From: Niastella vici
Lineage (GTDB): Bacteria; Bacteroidota; Bacteroidia; Chitinophagales; Chitinophagaceae
Length of the DNA: 64,000 bases
Direction of reading: 5' to 3'
Assembly: GCF_002077945.1 (NCBI RefSeq)
Contig: NZ_LVYD01000064.1
Span: 39,244 to 103,243, forward strand
Position numbers and translations under genes: made by a program. The notes under the pieces are model-generated. The model made no database searches. It was not told the origin of the DNA and was given only the letters and a program-made list of their open reading frames with translations. Shown piece after piece: positions 43,572-52,211 of the stretch (the stretch's first letter is position 1; each line of letters begins with the position of its first letter).

Positions 43572-45251
43572 TTATAAACTTTTGGCTGCTCTTCTTTTCT
43601 GTATATAATCTTCAAATTCGGCAAGCGTGAAACTGCTCAAATTCTGTTGTTTCGATAACCCGCCTTTTTGCGCTGCCAGCACGCCGTAACGGCAATCATC
43701 ATATCCTTCAACCGAGTGGGCGTCGGGATCAATGGAGATCAATACGCCTTTTTCGATGGCATAATTGATCCAGCGCCAGTCAATATCGAGGCGGCGCGGG
43801 TGTGCATTCAGTTCAATGACCACCTGGTTCTCCAAACAGGCATTGATGATGGTCACGTGATCTACAGGGTAACCGGGCCGGCTCAGCAATAAGCGGCCTG
43901 TCATATGGCCCAGAATGGTCGTATACGGGTTACGGATGGCGTTCAGTAACCGCATCATCGCTTTTTCTTCCGTCATTTTTAAATTCGAATGCACCGAAGC
44001 GATGATCAGGTCAAAGGTGGCCAGCACATTATTGCTATAATCGAGCGCCCCATCGCCTAAAATATCACATTCAATACTTTTGAATATTTTGAACGGTTTC
44101 AGCTTTTCATTGAGCTCATCGATGTACCGGTGTTGTTCGCGAATGCGTTCTTCGGTAAGGCCATTGGCATAGGCGGCGCTTTTACTGTGATCGCTGATCA
44201 CCAGGTATTCATACCCTTTGGCAATACAGGCTTTTGCCATTTCCTCTACGGTATGCACGCCATCGCTCCACTGGCTGTGACTGTGAATGATGCCTTTGAT
44301 ATCGCCGGGAGTTATTAAAGTAACCGGTTTATCTTTTACCGTCTTCAGCACATGTGCCTGTTCGCGCATGGCCGGTGCAATAACTGGTAATTGCAGGGCC
44401 GAAAAGATCTCCGCTTCCGATTTATACGAAGCAGTGACATTGAAACCGGGCAAAGCCGCACAGGCCGTAATGAATTCCTCGCTACCGCTTGTTTGGAACA
44501 ATACTGAGTAAAAGCTATCAGCCGTAGCGCGATAGAATTTGAGCAACACATTTTCAGGGCCCATTACGCTCACAATATCATCGAGCGTTTCATGGGTTGT
44601 ATAATTATTGGCGCCCAGGAAAGCAAGCAGTTCGGTATCGGTTGCCGTGGTTACCCATTCTAACCGGTCAATGATCTCGGCTTGCCGTCTGAATTGTCCG
44701 GTAAGGGCAAACAGTTTATCGGGGAATTGTTTTTTCAGCGTGGCATCTATCACCGCCGCAAAGGCTTCAGTTTCGGCATACAGGTGGCTGCCCTGGTTCT
44801 TCATAAAGAATTCAATGGACTCCTGAATGCTTTGCTGTGTTTTTTGTCCAAAGCCTTTGTATAATAACAGCCGGTTCTCGTTGCAGGCATACAGCAGTTC
44901 GCCCACCGATTCAACGCCCATCTCTTTCCAGATGGTGGCGATCTTTTTAGGGCCCAGTCCTTTTATGCTCATCATTTGCAGCACGCCGGGTGGTGTTTTC
45001 TCAATAATTTCTTCCAGGGCGCGCAGCTTGCCGGTTTGAAATATCTCGATCACTTTTTTGGCTACCGAATCGCCAATGCCTTTTATGGTAACCAGTTTTT
45101 CCTCGGGCATATCGGCCAGTGGCTGGGTAATTTTTTCAATGGCGAAGGCGGCGCTGGAATAGGTTCTGGCGCGGAACGAATTTTCGCCATGCATTTCCAT
45201 CAGTTTGGCCAGCAGCGAAAATTGGTCGGCGATATAATAATTATCAACCAT
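43572..45251 (-). CDS. PolX-family protein with degenerate polymerase site and intact PHP nuclease domain
   Basis: 559 aa from the ATG at 45251; a longer frame begins at a TTG inside a repeat array and is unlikely. Order: N-terminal helix-hairpin-helix DNA-binding part (ERLVTIKGIGDSVAKKV-like, MSIKGLGPKKIATIWKEMGV), a central Pol-beta-like part, and a C-terminal PHP domain (IIHSHSQWSDGVHTVEEMAK, LVISDHSKSAAYANG, ASVHSNL, ILGHMTGRLLLSRPG, SIDPDAHS) with metal ligands in place. The nucleotidyl-transfer motif, normally GS-x-RR followed by D-x-D, reads GQFRRQAEIIDRLEW, so the acidic pair appears lost. Expect a 3'-5' exonuclease or AP endonuclease in base-excision repair rather than a polymerase (inferred). 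Confidence 0.88.
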   Translation of the reverse strand: MVDNYYIADQFSLLAKLMEMHGENSFRARTYSSAAFAIEKITQPLADMPEEKLVTIKGIGDSVAKKVIEIFQTGKLRALEEIIEKTPPGVLQMMSIKGLGPKKIATIWKEMGVESVGELLYACNENRLLLYKGFGQKTQQSIQESIEFFMKNQGSHLYAETEAFAAVIDATLKKQFPDKLFALTGQFRRQAEIIDRLEWVTTATDTELLAFLGANNYTTHETLDDIVSVMGPENVLLKFYRATADSFYSVLFQTSGSEEFITACAALPGFNVTASYKSEAEIFSALQLPVIAPAMREQAHVLKTVKDKPVTLITPGDIKGIIHSHSQWSDGVHTVEEMAKACIAKGYEYLVISDHSKSAAYANGLTEERIREQHRYIDELNEKLKPFKIFKSIECDILGDGALDYSNNVLATFDLIIASVHSNLKMTEEKAMMRLLNAIRNPYTTILGHMTGRLLLSRPGYPVDHVTIINACLENQVVIELNAHPRRLDIDWRWINYAIEKGVLISIDPDAHSVEGYDDCRYGVLAAQKGGLSKQQNLSSFTLAEFEDYIQKRRAAKSL

Positions 45252-45291
45252 AGTATTAAATGAGGGAGCTAAATTAAGCAATTTATAGTAC

Positions 45292-45402
45292 GTCAATGGT
45301 CAATGGTCAATGGTCAATGGTCAATGAGTTTCCGGTGGCGCAAGGTCGTTTATTAACTTGAACAATCGCGAGCTATTCACCATTCACCATTGACCATTCA
45401 TC
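45292..45402. repeat. GTCAATG tandem array with inverted arm
   Basis: Five perfect GTCAATG units (45292-45326) face CACCATTCACCATTGACCATTC (45377-45400 region), giving a long imperfect hairpin between pyc and the PHP/PolX gene. A related CATTGACCATTCACCATT lies at about 21499-21520 before moaCB. No CDS here. Confidence 0.75.
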
Positions 45403-45403
45403 T

Positions 45404-48400
45404 TCACAACTCCACCACCACATCATCCTGCTCAACAAACACCCCTTCATTTAAAACGAGCTGCTTTACTACCGAAGCATAGGGCGCCACAATGGTGCTT
45501 TCCATTTTCATGGCTTCAATAACAAACAGGGGCGTGTTCTTTTGAACGGCATCGCCGGCCTTCACCAGTATCTTCGACAGCTTGCCCTGCAGCGGTGCGC
45601 CGATCTCATTGTCTGCACTGACTTTCCGGTTCGCGGCTTTTACTGCGGTGAAACTTCTGTCCTTCACAAAGATCGAGCGGGTTTGTCCGTTCAGTTTAAA
45701 GAAAACCTGTTTATACCCATGCTCATCTACCTGGCTCATATGCTGAAATTTGATGAGGATGCTTTTGCCCGGGGCCAGTTCTATGAGAGTTTCTTCATTG
45801 GGTTTTAAGCCATAAAAGAACATGGGTGATGGCACATAATATACTTCGCCGAAGGTGCTTTTGAATTGATGGTATTCGTCGAATACTTTGGGGTAGAAGA
45901 GGGCCGATAACAGATCGAGCCTGGTATACTGCTTTCCGTATTTCGCTTCGAACTTATTCCATTCCTTATCGAGGTTCAGCGGTTGTAAATGCGCGTTGGG
46001 CCGGTCGGTGAACGCCTTTTCATTTTTAAGAACAAGCTTTTGCAATGCCGGCGGAAAACCGCCCGGTGTTTGTCCCAGGTCGCCGCGGAACAAACCGATC
46101 ACCGAGTCGGGGAAGGAGAGGGTTTCGCCTTTTTCAAAAATATCCTGTTCACTGTAGCCATTGGCTGTCATAAACAGGGCCATATCGCCCACTACTTTCG
46201 ATGAAGGCGTTACTTTCACAATATCGCCGAACAGTTTGTTCACTACCACATAATTTTTCTTGATGTCGGTGAACTGGTCTTCCAGCCCCAATGAGCGGGC
46301 CTGCGGCCGCAGGTTGGAATATTGTCCGCCCGGAATTTCATGATCGAACACTTCAGCGGTTCCGGCCTTTAACTGCGACTCAAACGGGTAATAGTATTCG
46401 CGTACATCTTCCCAGTAATTGGAGAGCTCATTCAGTTTATGCAGGTTCACCGGTTGCTCGCGCGGGTGGCCTTTCATCATGGCCACTATGGAATTGAAAT
46501 TGGGTTGCGAAGTAAGGCCACTCATGGAGGCAAGCGCCACATCAATGACATCAACCCCGGCTTCAATGGCTTTCAGGTAAGTGGCCGATTGAATGCTCGA
46601 GGTGTCGTGGGTATGCAGGTGAATGGGTATATCAATGGCTTTTTTCAGCTCGCTCACCAGTATGCCTGCCTGCATGGGCTTTAACAACCCGGCCATATCT
46701 TTTATGCCGAGCAGGTGTGCGCCGGCATCTTCAAGGCGTTTGGCCAGGTCGATATAATATTGAAGATTGAATTTATGATTGCGTTCCGGATCAAGGAAAT
46801 CGCCGGTGTAGCAAATACAGGCTTCCGCCAGCCCCCCGGTTCTTTCGCGAACGGCGTTAATGCTCACCTGCATGCCTTCGAGCCAGTTCAACGAATCGAA
46901 AATGCGGAAAATGTCGATGCCGTTCTTCCAGCTTTCTTCAATAAAGGTTTCTACCAGGTTATCGGGGTAGGCGGTATAGCCCACTGCGTTAGAACCGCGT
47001 ATCAGCATCTGGAACAGGATGTTGGGGATGCGTTCGCGCATTAATTGCAGCCGTTGCCAGGGGCATTCATGTAAAAAGCGCAGCGCTACATCGAAGGTGG
47101 CGCCGCCCCACATTTCGAGCGAAAAGATCTCGGGATGGTTCTTTGCCACTGTTTCTGCTACTTTCAACATATCGGTAGTGCGTACGCGTGTGGCCAGTAA
47201 CGACTGGTGCGCATCGCGGAAAGTGGCATCGGTGTACTGAATGCTGTTGTTGTTCTTCAACCAGTCAATAAACCGTTCGCGGCCCAATGCGGTAAGGCGG
47301 TCTTTGGAACCTTTGGAAATGTTTTTTTGTACGGCATCGGGCACTACCGGCGTACGGAAGGTGATGGTGGGGTTTATTTCAGGTACGTCCTGATGACCGT
47401 TCACGATGATCTCGGCAAGGTATTGCAGCGCTTTGGTGCCGCGGTCCATTCTTGGCACCAGGTGAAACAATTCAGGATGGTTATCGATAAAATCAACGGT
47501 GGCGGCGCCATTTTGAAAAGTAGGGTGTTGCAATACGTTTTCCAGAAAGGCAATATTGGTCTTTACACCGCGAATACGGAACTCTTTTAATGTACGGCCC
47601 AGCCGGTCGCAGGTTTCGGCGAGGTTGCGGCCGCTGGCAGTGATCTTCACCAGCAGTGAATCAAAGAAGGGAGAAATGCTAACGCCGGGGTAACTGCTGC
47701 CTTCATCGAGCCGTATGCCGGGGCCGCCGGCATTGCGGTAAGCGATCAACGTGCCGAAATCGGGTTTAAAATTGTTGGAAGGGTCTTCAGTGGTTACGCG
47801 GCACTGAATGGCTACGCCTGAAATCTGAAGCTGGTCCTGTGAAACAATATTGATGGGTGCATCGGTGAGCGCATAACCCTGTGCAATCAGCAGCTGGCTT
47901 TTTACGATATCGATACCGGTTATTTCTTCAGTGACCGTATGTTCAACCTGTATGCGGGGGTTTACTTCAATGAAATAGATGTTCTCGGCTTTATCGACCA
48001 GGAACTCAACGGTGCCTGCGTTATTATACTGCACCTGTTTGCAAATGCGAATGGCATATTCGTGCAGTTGCTGCCGGGTTTGCGGTTGTAATGAAATAGC
48101 GGGGGCTACTTCCACCACTTTTTGAAAACGGCGTTGAACCGAGCAATCCCTTTCAAACAGGTGAATGATATTGCCATGTTGATCGCCGAGTATCTGTACT
48201 TCTATGTGTTTGGGCGATTCAATGAACTTTTCAAAGAAGACGGTATCATTTCCAAATGCCGTTCTGGCTTCATTACGGGCTTCCGGCAGCGTTTTTTCCA
48301 GGTCTTCATCGTTCCGTACCACACGCATACCACGGCCACCGCCACCGGCTGCCGCTTTAATGATGATGGGGTAACCAATACGGCGGGCTTCCTGTAAGGC

Positions 48401-48832
48401 GATGTCGATTGATTGAATATTGGCCTGGCTGTCTTCGATCATGGGTATACCGGCCTGTTTCGCTACTTTTTTGGCGGCGATCTTATCGCCCAGTTGTTCC
48501 ATTATGTGGGCAGTGGGGCCAACAAAGACAATATTTTCCTCCGCGCATCTTTGGGCAAAGCGGGCGTTTTCTGACAGGAAACCATAACCGGGGTGAATGG
48601 CATCGGCTTTTTCGCGTTTGGCCACACGAATGATCTCTTCAATATCGAGGTATGGCTTCAGCGGGTCATCATTCTTCCCGATCTGATAGGCTTCATCGGC
48701 TTTGTACCGGTGTAGTGAGTACCGGTCTTCGAAAGTGTAAACGGCAATGGTCTTGATGTTAAGTTCGGTAGCAGCACGCAATACACGGATGGCTATTTCG
48801 CCCCGGTTGGCAACAAGGATCTTTTTAAACAT
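45404..48832 (-). CDS. pyc: Pyruvate carboxylase
   Basis: 1142 aa from the ATG at 48832 (MFKKILVANRGEIAIRVLRA, the usual biotin carboxylase opening). The frame is open 25 codons further upstream without family similarity. Domains: biotin carboxylase (KAAAGGGGRGMRVVRNDEDL, FIEVNPRIQVEHTVTEEITG), carboxyltransferase (DATFRDAHQSLLATRVRTTD, MWGGATFDVALRFLHECPWQ) and a C-terminal biotinyl domain with VIEAMKMESTI. It makes oxaloacetate from pyruvate for anaplerosis. All three parts lie in one chain, as in most Bacteroidota enzymes of this type. Confidence 0.97.
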   Translation of the reverse strand: MFKKILVANRGEIAIRVLRAATELNIKTIAVYTFEDRYSLHRYKADEAYQIGKNDDPLKPYLDIEEIIRVAKREKADAIHPGYGFLSENARFAQRCAEENIVFVGPTAHIMEQLGDKIAAKKVAKQAGIPMIEDSQANIQSIDIALQEARRIGYPIIIKAAAGGGGRGMRVVRNDEDLEKTLPEARNEARTAFGNDTVFFEKFIESPKHIEVQILGDQHGNIIHLFERDCSVQRRFQKVVEVAPAISLQPQTRQQLHEYAIRICKQVQYNNAGTVEFLVDKAENIYFIEVNPRIQVEHTVTEEITGIDIVKSQLLIAQGYALTDAPINIVSQDQLQISGVAIQCRVTTEDPSNNFKPDFGTLIAYRNAGGPGIRLDEGSSYPGVSISPFFDSLLVKITASGRNLAETCDRLGRTLKEFRIRGVKTNIAFLENVLQHPTFQNGAATVDFIDNHPELFHLVPRMDRGTKALQYLAEIIVNGHQDVPEINPTITFRTPVVPDAVQKNISKGSKDRLTALGRERFIDWLKNNNSIQYTDATFRDAHQSLLATRVRTTDMLKVAETVAKNHPEIFSLEMWGGATFDVALRFLHECPWQRLQLMRERIPNILFQMLIRGSNAVGYTAYPDNLVETFIEESWKNGIDIFRIFDSLNWLEGMQVSINAVRERTGGLAEACICYTGDFLDPERNHKFNLQYYIDLAKRLEDAGAHLLGIKDMAGLLKPMQAGILVSELKKAIDIPIHLHTHDTSSIQSATYLKAIEAGVDVIDVALASMSGLTSQPNFNSIVAMMKGHPREQPVNLHKLNELSNYWEDVREYYYPFESQLKAGTAEVFDHEIPGGQYSNLRPQARSLGLEDQFTDIKKNYVVVNKLFGDIVKVTPSSKVVGDMALFMTANGYSEQDIFEKGETLSFPDSVIGLFRGDLGQTPGGFPPALQKLVLKNEKAFTDRPNAHLQPLNLDKEWNKFEAKYGKQYTRLDLLSALFYPKVFDEYHQFKSTFGEVYYVPSPMFFYGLKPNEETLIELAPGKSILIKFQHMSQVDEHGYKQVFFKLNGQTRSIFVKDRSFTAVKAANRKVSADNEIGAPLQGKLSKILVKAGDAVQKNTPLFVIEAMKMESTIVAPYASVVKQLVLNEGVFVEQDDVVVEL

Positions 48833-49265
48833 GACAGGCAGTTGTAGTTTTTGTTTATTAATCGATAAAGGAAAACCCTTTTCAACAATGAACTGTGGTA
48901 ATAACAAAAAGCAGGGCTTTTTGCCTTTTACCGGTATTACATCAACATATTTTCATCCCAGGCGCTGCGGTTCGGGCCCAAAACTATGCTGACGGGTTCC
49001 ACATGTGACTATAAAAACGGTACCAGGGTAGTAGTGCTGAATTGGTTTTATATAGGCTTAGTACTGCGAAGGGGAGCTTGTAATGACGGTGTAAAAATAA
49101 GAAGGGAAATGATTATGATCGTAATTATGGTGAAGTTAATTAATGGCAAAATGCGAAGTCAGGTATGCATGAGGGGCATGATAATGGACCAAATGATTGA
49201 CTGTTGATAAGTTGAAATGCAGGCTGGTAGCGGGTTTCAGCGCATTGCAGGCGTTCGGGTAGAAA
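48833..49265. other. Gene-free stretch upstream of pyc
   Basis: About 430 bp with only short, composition-poor open frames. The frame at 48986-49207 has no family likeness or start signal. It must contain the pyc promoter, reading leftward, but I cannot place an exact TAnnTTTG match. Confidence 0.6.
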
Positions 49266-49299
49266 TAAAAAAAAAAGTCCCGAAATAAATTCGGGACTT
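49266..49299 (-). terminator. Intrinsic terminator of the 27-aa basic peptide gene
   Basis: AAGTCCCGAA (49275-49284) and TTCGGGACTT (49290-49299) with a 5-nt loop. On the minus strand at least nine T follow. Confidence 0.9.
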
Positions 49300-49327
49300 G
49301 ATATTTTTTGCTTTCAAAAAGCTGAAG

Positions 49328-49411
49328 TTATTTCTTCTTCTTTGCAGCTTTCTTCTTCTTAGGAGCGGCTTTCTTTGCAGCTTTTTTTGCAGCTTTTTTC
49401 TTAGTTGCCAT
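49328..49411 (-). CDS. 27-residue Lys/Ala-rich (histone H1-tail-like) peptide
   Basis: ATG at 49411, TAA at 49330-49328: MATKKKAAKKAAKKAAPKKK and seven more residues (KAAKKKK). It contains only Met, Ala, Thr, Lys and Pro, with 15 lysines. The pattern is that of histone H1 tails and of bacterial H1-like proteins such as Hc1, but without any globular part. A dedicated strong terminator follows 29 bp later, and it sits after rplU-rpmA, which supports real expression. It may bind DNA or RNA; that is inferred from charge. Confidence 0.7.
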   Translation of the reverse strand: MATKKKAAKKAAKKAAPKKKKAAKKKK

Positions 49412-49529
49412 GATTTGTGAATTTTAACGGTTAGTAAATAAGAATTTAACTGGTGTAAAAATAAAAACTTATTTCAAATCGCCAAAATTTTTTCAAATTT
49501 TGTGAAAAATTCACTATACACTTAACACC

Positions 49530-49787
49530 TTATGCAACCGCTACTACGCTTACGATAGTTTTATCGTTCTTTGTTTTTCTGAATTCAACCACACCATCAG
49601 TTAATGCGAAGATGGTGTAATCTCTTCCGAGACCAACATTTTTTCCGGGATGATATACAGTGCCACGTTGACGAACGATGATGTTACCTGCGATAGCAGA
49701 CTGACCACCGTAAATTTTAACGCCCAGGCGTTTGCTTTGTGAGTCACGGCCGTTCTTTACACTGCCTTCCCCTTTTTTATGTGCCAT
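49530..49787 (-). CDS. rpmA: 50S ribosomal protein L27
   Basis: 85 aa, [20 protein letters not shown] start without the extra N-terminal extension found in Firmicutes, then [17 protein letters not shown] and [13 protein letters not shown]. The N-terminal arm reaches the peptidyl-transferase centre. It is downstream of rplU, 139 bp away, in the usual order. Confidence 0.98.
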   Translation of the reverse strand: MAHKKGEGSVKNGRDSQSKRLGVKIYGGQSAIAGNIIVRQRGTVYHPGKNVGLGRDYTIFALTDGVVEFRKTKNDKTIVSVVAVA

Positions 49788-49926
49788 GGTAGATTGTTTG
49801 AAAATTTTTTAAATAATGTCTTATCTGAAAACTTCAAGTACCAAATAACAGGGTCCAAATAAATTTCAAAACCAAATCTCAAACTCCAATCAATTTATTT
49901 GGATCTTGTGATTTGACATTTGAGAT

Positions 49927-50229
49927 TTAAGCGATAGCTGTTACTTTGATCTTCGTGTAGTGGGTGCGATGACCGTGTTTCTTCCGGAAACCTTTTCTTC
50001 TTTTCATTTTAAAAGCGATCACTTTATCGCCTTGAACCTGGTCAAGAATTTCAGCTTTAACAGCACCTTTCACAGCACTGCCTACTGACAGTTTCCCCTC
50101 GTTGTCTAACAGGAGGATCTCGGAAAATTCCACTTTGTCTCCGGCATTGCCGTCTACACGCGGTACAAATAAAGTTTGGTCCACTTGAACCTTAAATTGT
50201 TGTCCGGCGATTTTAACTATTGCAAACAT
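49927..50229 (-). CDS. rplU: 50S ribosomal protein L21
   Basis: 100 aa, MFAIVKIAGQQFKVQVDQTL start and the FKMKRRKGFRKKHGHRTHYT C-terminal signature of L21, which binds 23S rRNA. First gene of the rplU-rpmA pair. Confidence 0.98.
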   Translation of the reverse strand: MFAIVKIAGQQFKVQVDQTLFVPRVDGNAGDKVEFSEILLLDNEGKLSVGSAVKGAVKAEILDQVQGDKVIAFKMKRRKGFRKKHGHRTHYTKIKVTAIA

Positions 50230-50250
50230 AGGTTTCCAAAATTAGGAGTG

Positions 50251-50258
50251 CAAAGGTA
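50251..50258 (-). promoter_or_regulatory. -7 promoter element of rplU
   Basis: On the minus strand TACCTTTG, followed by C, fits the TAnnTTTG consensus, 22 bp before the rplU ATG. A -33 TTTG is not evident. Confidence 0.6.
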
Positions 50259-50424
50259 AGGGTTTGCACCAGATTGTGAAGGCTTTAAAGCCACTTTTTT
50301 TTACAATTTTCGGGCTGAAACGCCCTGTTTTCGGGCAAATTTATAAGAAATGTTGATTGTTAGCCACTTATAATAATGTTAAGCCGGGCTGAATATGGTA
50401 CATATATAATATAAACAGCAGGTT

Positions 50425-50516
50425 CCCGGTTACCGGTTTTTCCGGTTACCGGGAGTCGCGGCCTGCAGTTCTTCCCGTTTATCCGGTGACCCGGTACCTG
50501 GTAACTGGAAACCGGC
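50425..50516. repeat. CCGGTTACCGG repeat cluster
   Basis: CCCGGTTACCGG (50425-50436) and CCGGTTACCGGG (50442-50453) form a near-palindrome. Further variants (CCGGTGACCCGGTACC, GGTAACTGGAAACCGG) run to 50516. It lies between divergent rplU and the GH3-family gene; nothing else is seen in 50260-50600. Confidence 0.6.
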
Positions 50517-50601
50517 CACTGAATTTTAACACACCGGTTTCCGAACAATCAGAAAGTGAATGAGTTAATAGTAGTTTTGCGTGATATGCTTCAAATCGGG
50601 C

Positions 50602-50632
50602 TTTGCGCATTTCACTAATTGACGTAGGTTTG
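50602..50632 (+). promoter_or_regulatory. Promoter of the GH3-family gene
   Basis: TTTG (50602-50605), 19-nt spacer, TAGGTTTG (50625-50632): full Bacteroidota consensus. Predicted start near 50639, 23 nt before the ATG. Confidence 0.78.
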
Positions 50633-50661
50633 TTTTTCCTAATGATGGAATACGGGATTCA

Positions 50662-52155
50662 ATGAAAATAAAATCGTTTCTGGCAAAACCATTTGCCCAT
50701 TATATATATAAAGGTATTAGAAAGGGCATGACCACCGCAGTAGCTGACCAGGAAAACATCCTGAAGGAGCTGCTTAAAATAGGTAAGGCAACTGAATTTG
50801 GTAAAGACCACCATTTACAGGAGGTGAATGTGCATGAGGAATATGTTCAGGCCGTACCGGTGCGTGATTACGAGCAGTTCAAGCCCTATATTGAAAAAAT
50901 AAAGGAAGGCAAACACAACGTACTCTGGAAAGGCCTGCCCATTTACCTGGCCAAAACTTCGGGCACAACCAGTGGTGTAAAGTATATTCCTATCAGCAAA
51001 GAATCTATCGACAATCATATTAATACAGCGCGCAATGCCCTGCTGTGTTATATTGCCGAATCGGGTAATACCACGTTTACCGATGGAAAAATGATCTTTC
51101 TGTCGGGTTCGCCCGAGCTCGAGCGCATCGGCGGCATACCCACCGGGCGTTTAAGCGGTATCGTGAACCATCATGTGCCCAGTTACCTGCGTGCCAATCA
51201 ACTCCCTTCATACGAAACCAATTGTATTGATGACTGGGAAACCAAGCTCGATAAAATTGTGGGAGAAACCCTCGACCAGGATATGACCCTCATCAGCGGC
51301 ATTCCACCATGGGCCCAAATGTATTTCGACCGGCTTATGGAGAAAACCGGAAAAAAGATCAAAGAAATATTTCCCAATTTCTCGGTGCTGGTGCATGGCG
51401 GGGTGAACTTTGAACCATACAGAACAAGATTGCTCGAAAGCATCGGTGGCAAGGTGGCTACCATTGAAACATTCCCTGCTTCAGAAGGTTTTATGGCTTT
51501 CCAGGATTCACAGGATGCAGAAGGATTGTTGCTGAACACCAACAGCGGCATATTCTTTGAGTTTGTTCCGGCCAATGAAGTATTTAATGCAAACCCAACC
51601 CGTCTTACGTTGAAAGATGTGAAAGTGGGTGAAAACTACGCATTGCTCATTAACAGCAATGCAGGTTTATGGGGATATAATATTGGCGATACCGTTAAAT
51701 TTGTGTCAACCAATCCGTACCGGCTGGTGGTAACGGGTCGCATCAAGCATTTTATTTCGGCATTTGGCGAGCACGTTATTGGTGAAGAAGTGGAACAAAG
51801 CCTTATAAAAGCAGCAGAAGAAGAAGGGGTGCACATTACAGAATTCACCGTGGCGCCCATGATAACACAGGGCAAGGGAAAATCGTACCACGAGTGGTTC
51901 ATTGAGTTTGAGAACAAACCAGCGAACCTCGACCGGTTTGCCCAGAAGGTGGATGTAAACCTGCGCAACAAGAATATCTATTACAACGACCTCATCACTG
52001 GCAATATATTGTTACCATTGCATATTCGCCCGGTTAAGAAGCATGGGTTCATTGATTATATGAAGTCTATCGGGAAATTAGGCGGTCAGAATAAAGTGCC
52101 CCGGTTAAGCAATGATCGTAATATTGCATCGGCACTTGAAAAATATGTAGAGTAG
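50662..52155 (+). CDS. GH3 (auxin-responsive) family acyl-adenylate-type enzyme
   Basis: 497 aa. Members of the GH3 family adenylate a carboxylic acid and couple it to an amino group (known for plants); the bacterial substrates are unknown. The nucleotide-binding loop is KTSGTTSGVKYIPISKES, the TGRIKHFISAFGEHVIGEE segment matches the adenylate-forming hinge, and the length is about right. It has its own promoter, with dxr 56 bp downstream on the same strand. Confidence 0.9.
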   Translation: MKIKSFLAKPFAHYIYKGIRKGMTTAVADQENILKELLKIGKATEFGKDHHLQEVNVHEEYVQAVPVRDYEQFKPYIEKIKEGKHNVLWKGLPIYLAKTSGTTSGVKYIPISKESIDNHINTARNALLCYIAESGNTTFTDGKMIFLSGSPELERIGGIPTGRLSGIVNHHVPSYLRANQLPSYETNCIDDWETKLDKIVGETLDQDMTLISGIPPWAQMYFDRLMEKTGKKIKEIFPNFSVLVHGGVNFEPYRTRLLESIGGKVATIETFPASEGFMAFQDSQDAEGLLLNTNSGIFFEFVPANEVFNANPTRLTLKDVKVGENYALLINSNAGLWGYNIGDTVKFVSTNPYRLVVTGRIKHFISAFGEHVIGEEVEQSLIKAAEEEGVHITEFTVAPMITQGKGKSYHEWFIEFENKPANLDRFAQKVDVNLRNKNIYYNDLITGNILLPLHIRPVKKHGFIDYMKSIGKLGGQNKVPRLSNDRNIASALEKYVE

Positions 52156-52211
52156 TTTTAACGTTAAGGCTGTCTGATTTAGCTTACTAAACTAATTATT
52201 GAAACCGGAAC

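Noticed and set aside
45252..45296. N-terminal extension of the PHP/PolX protein from a TTG
   Set aside because: The extension lies in the GTCAATG array; the ATG at 45251 gives the family start.
48833..48907. 25-residue extension of pyruvate carboxylase
   Set aside because: The family starts at MFKKILVANRGEIA; upstream residues show no similarity.
48986..49207. 73-codon + strand open frame upstream of pyc
   Set aside because: No family likeness, odd composition and no start signals; treated as non-coding.
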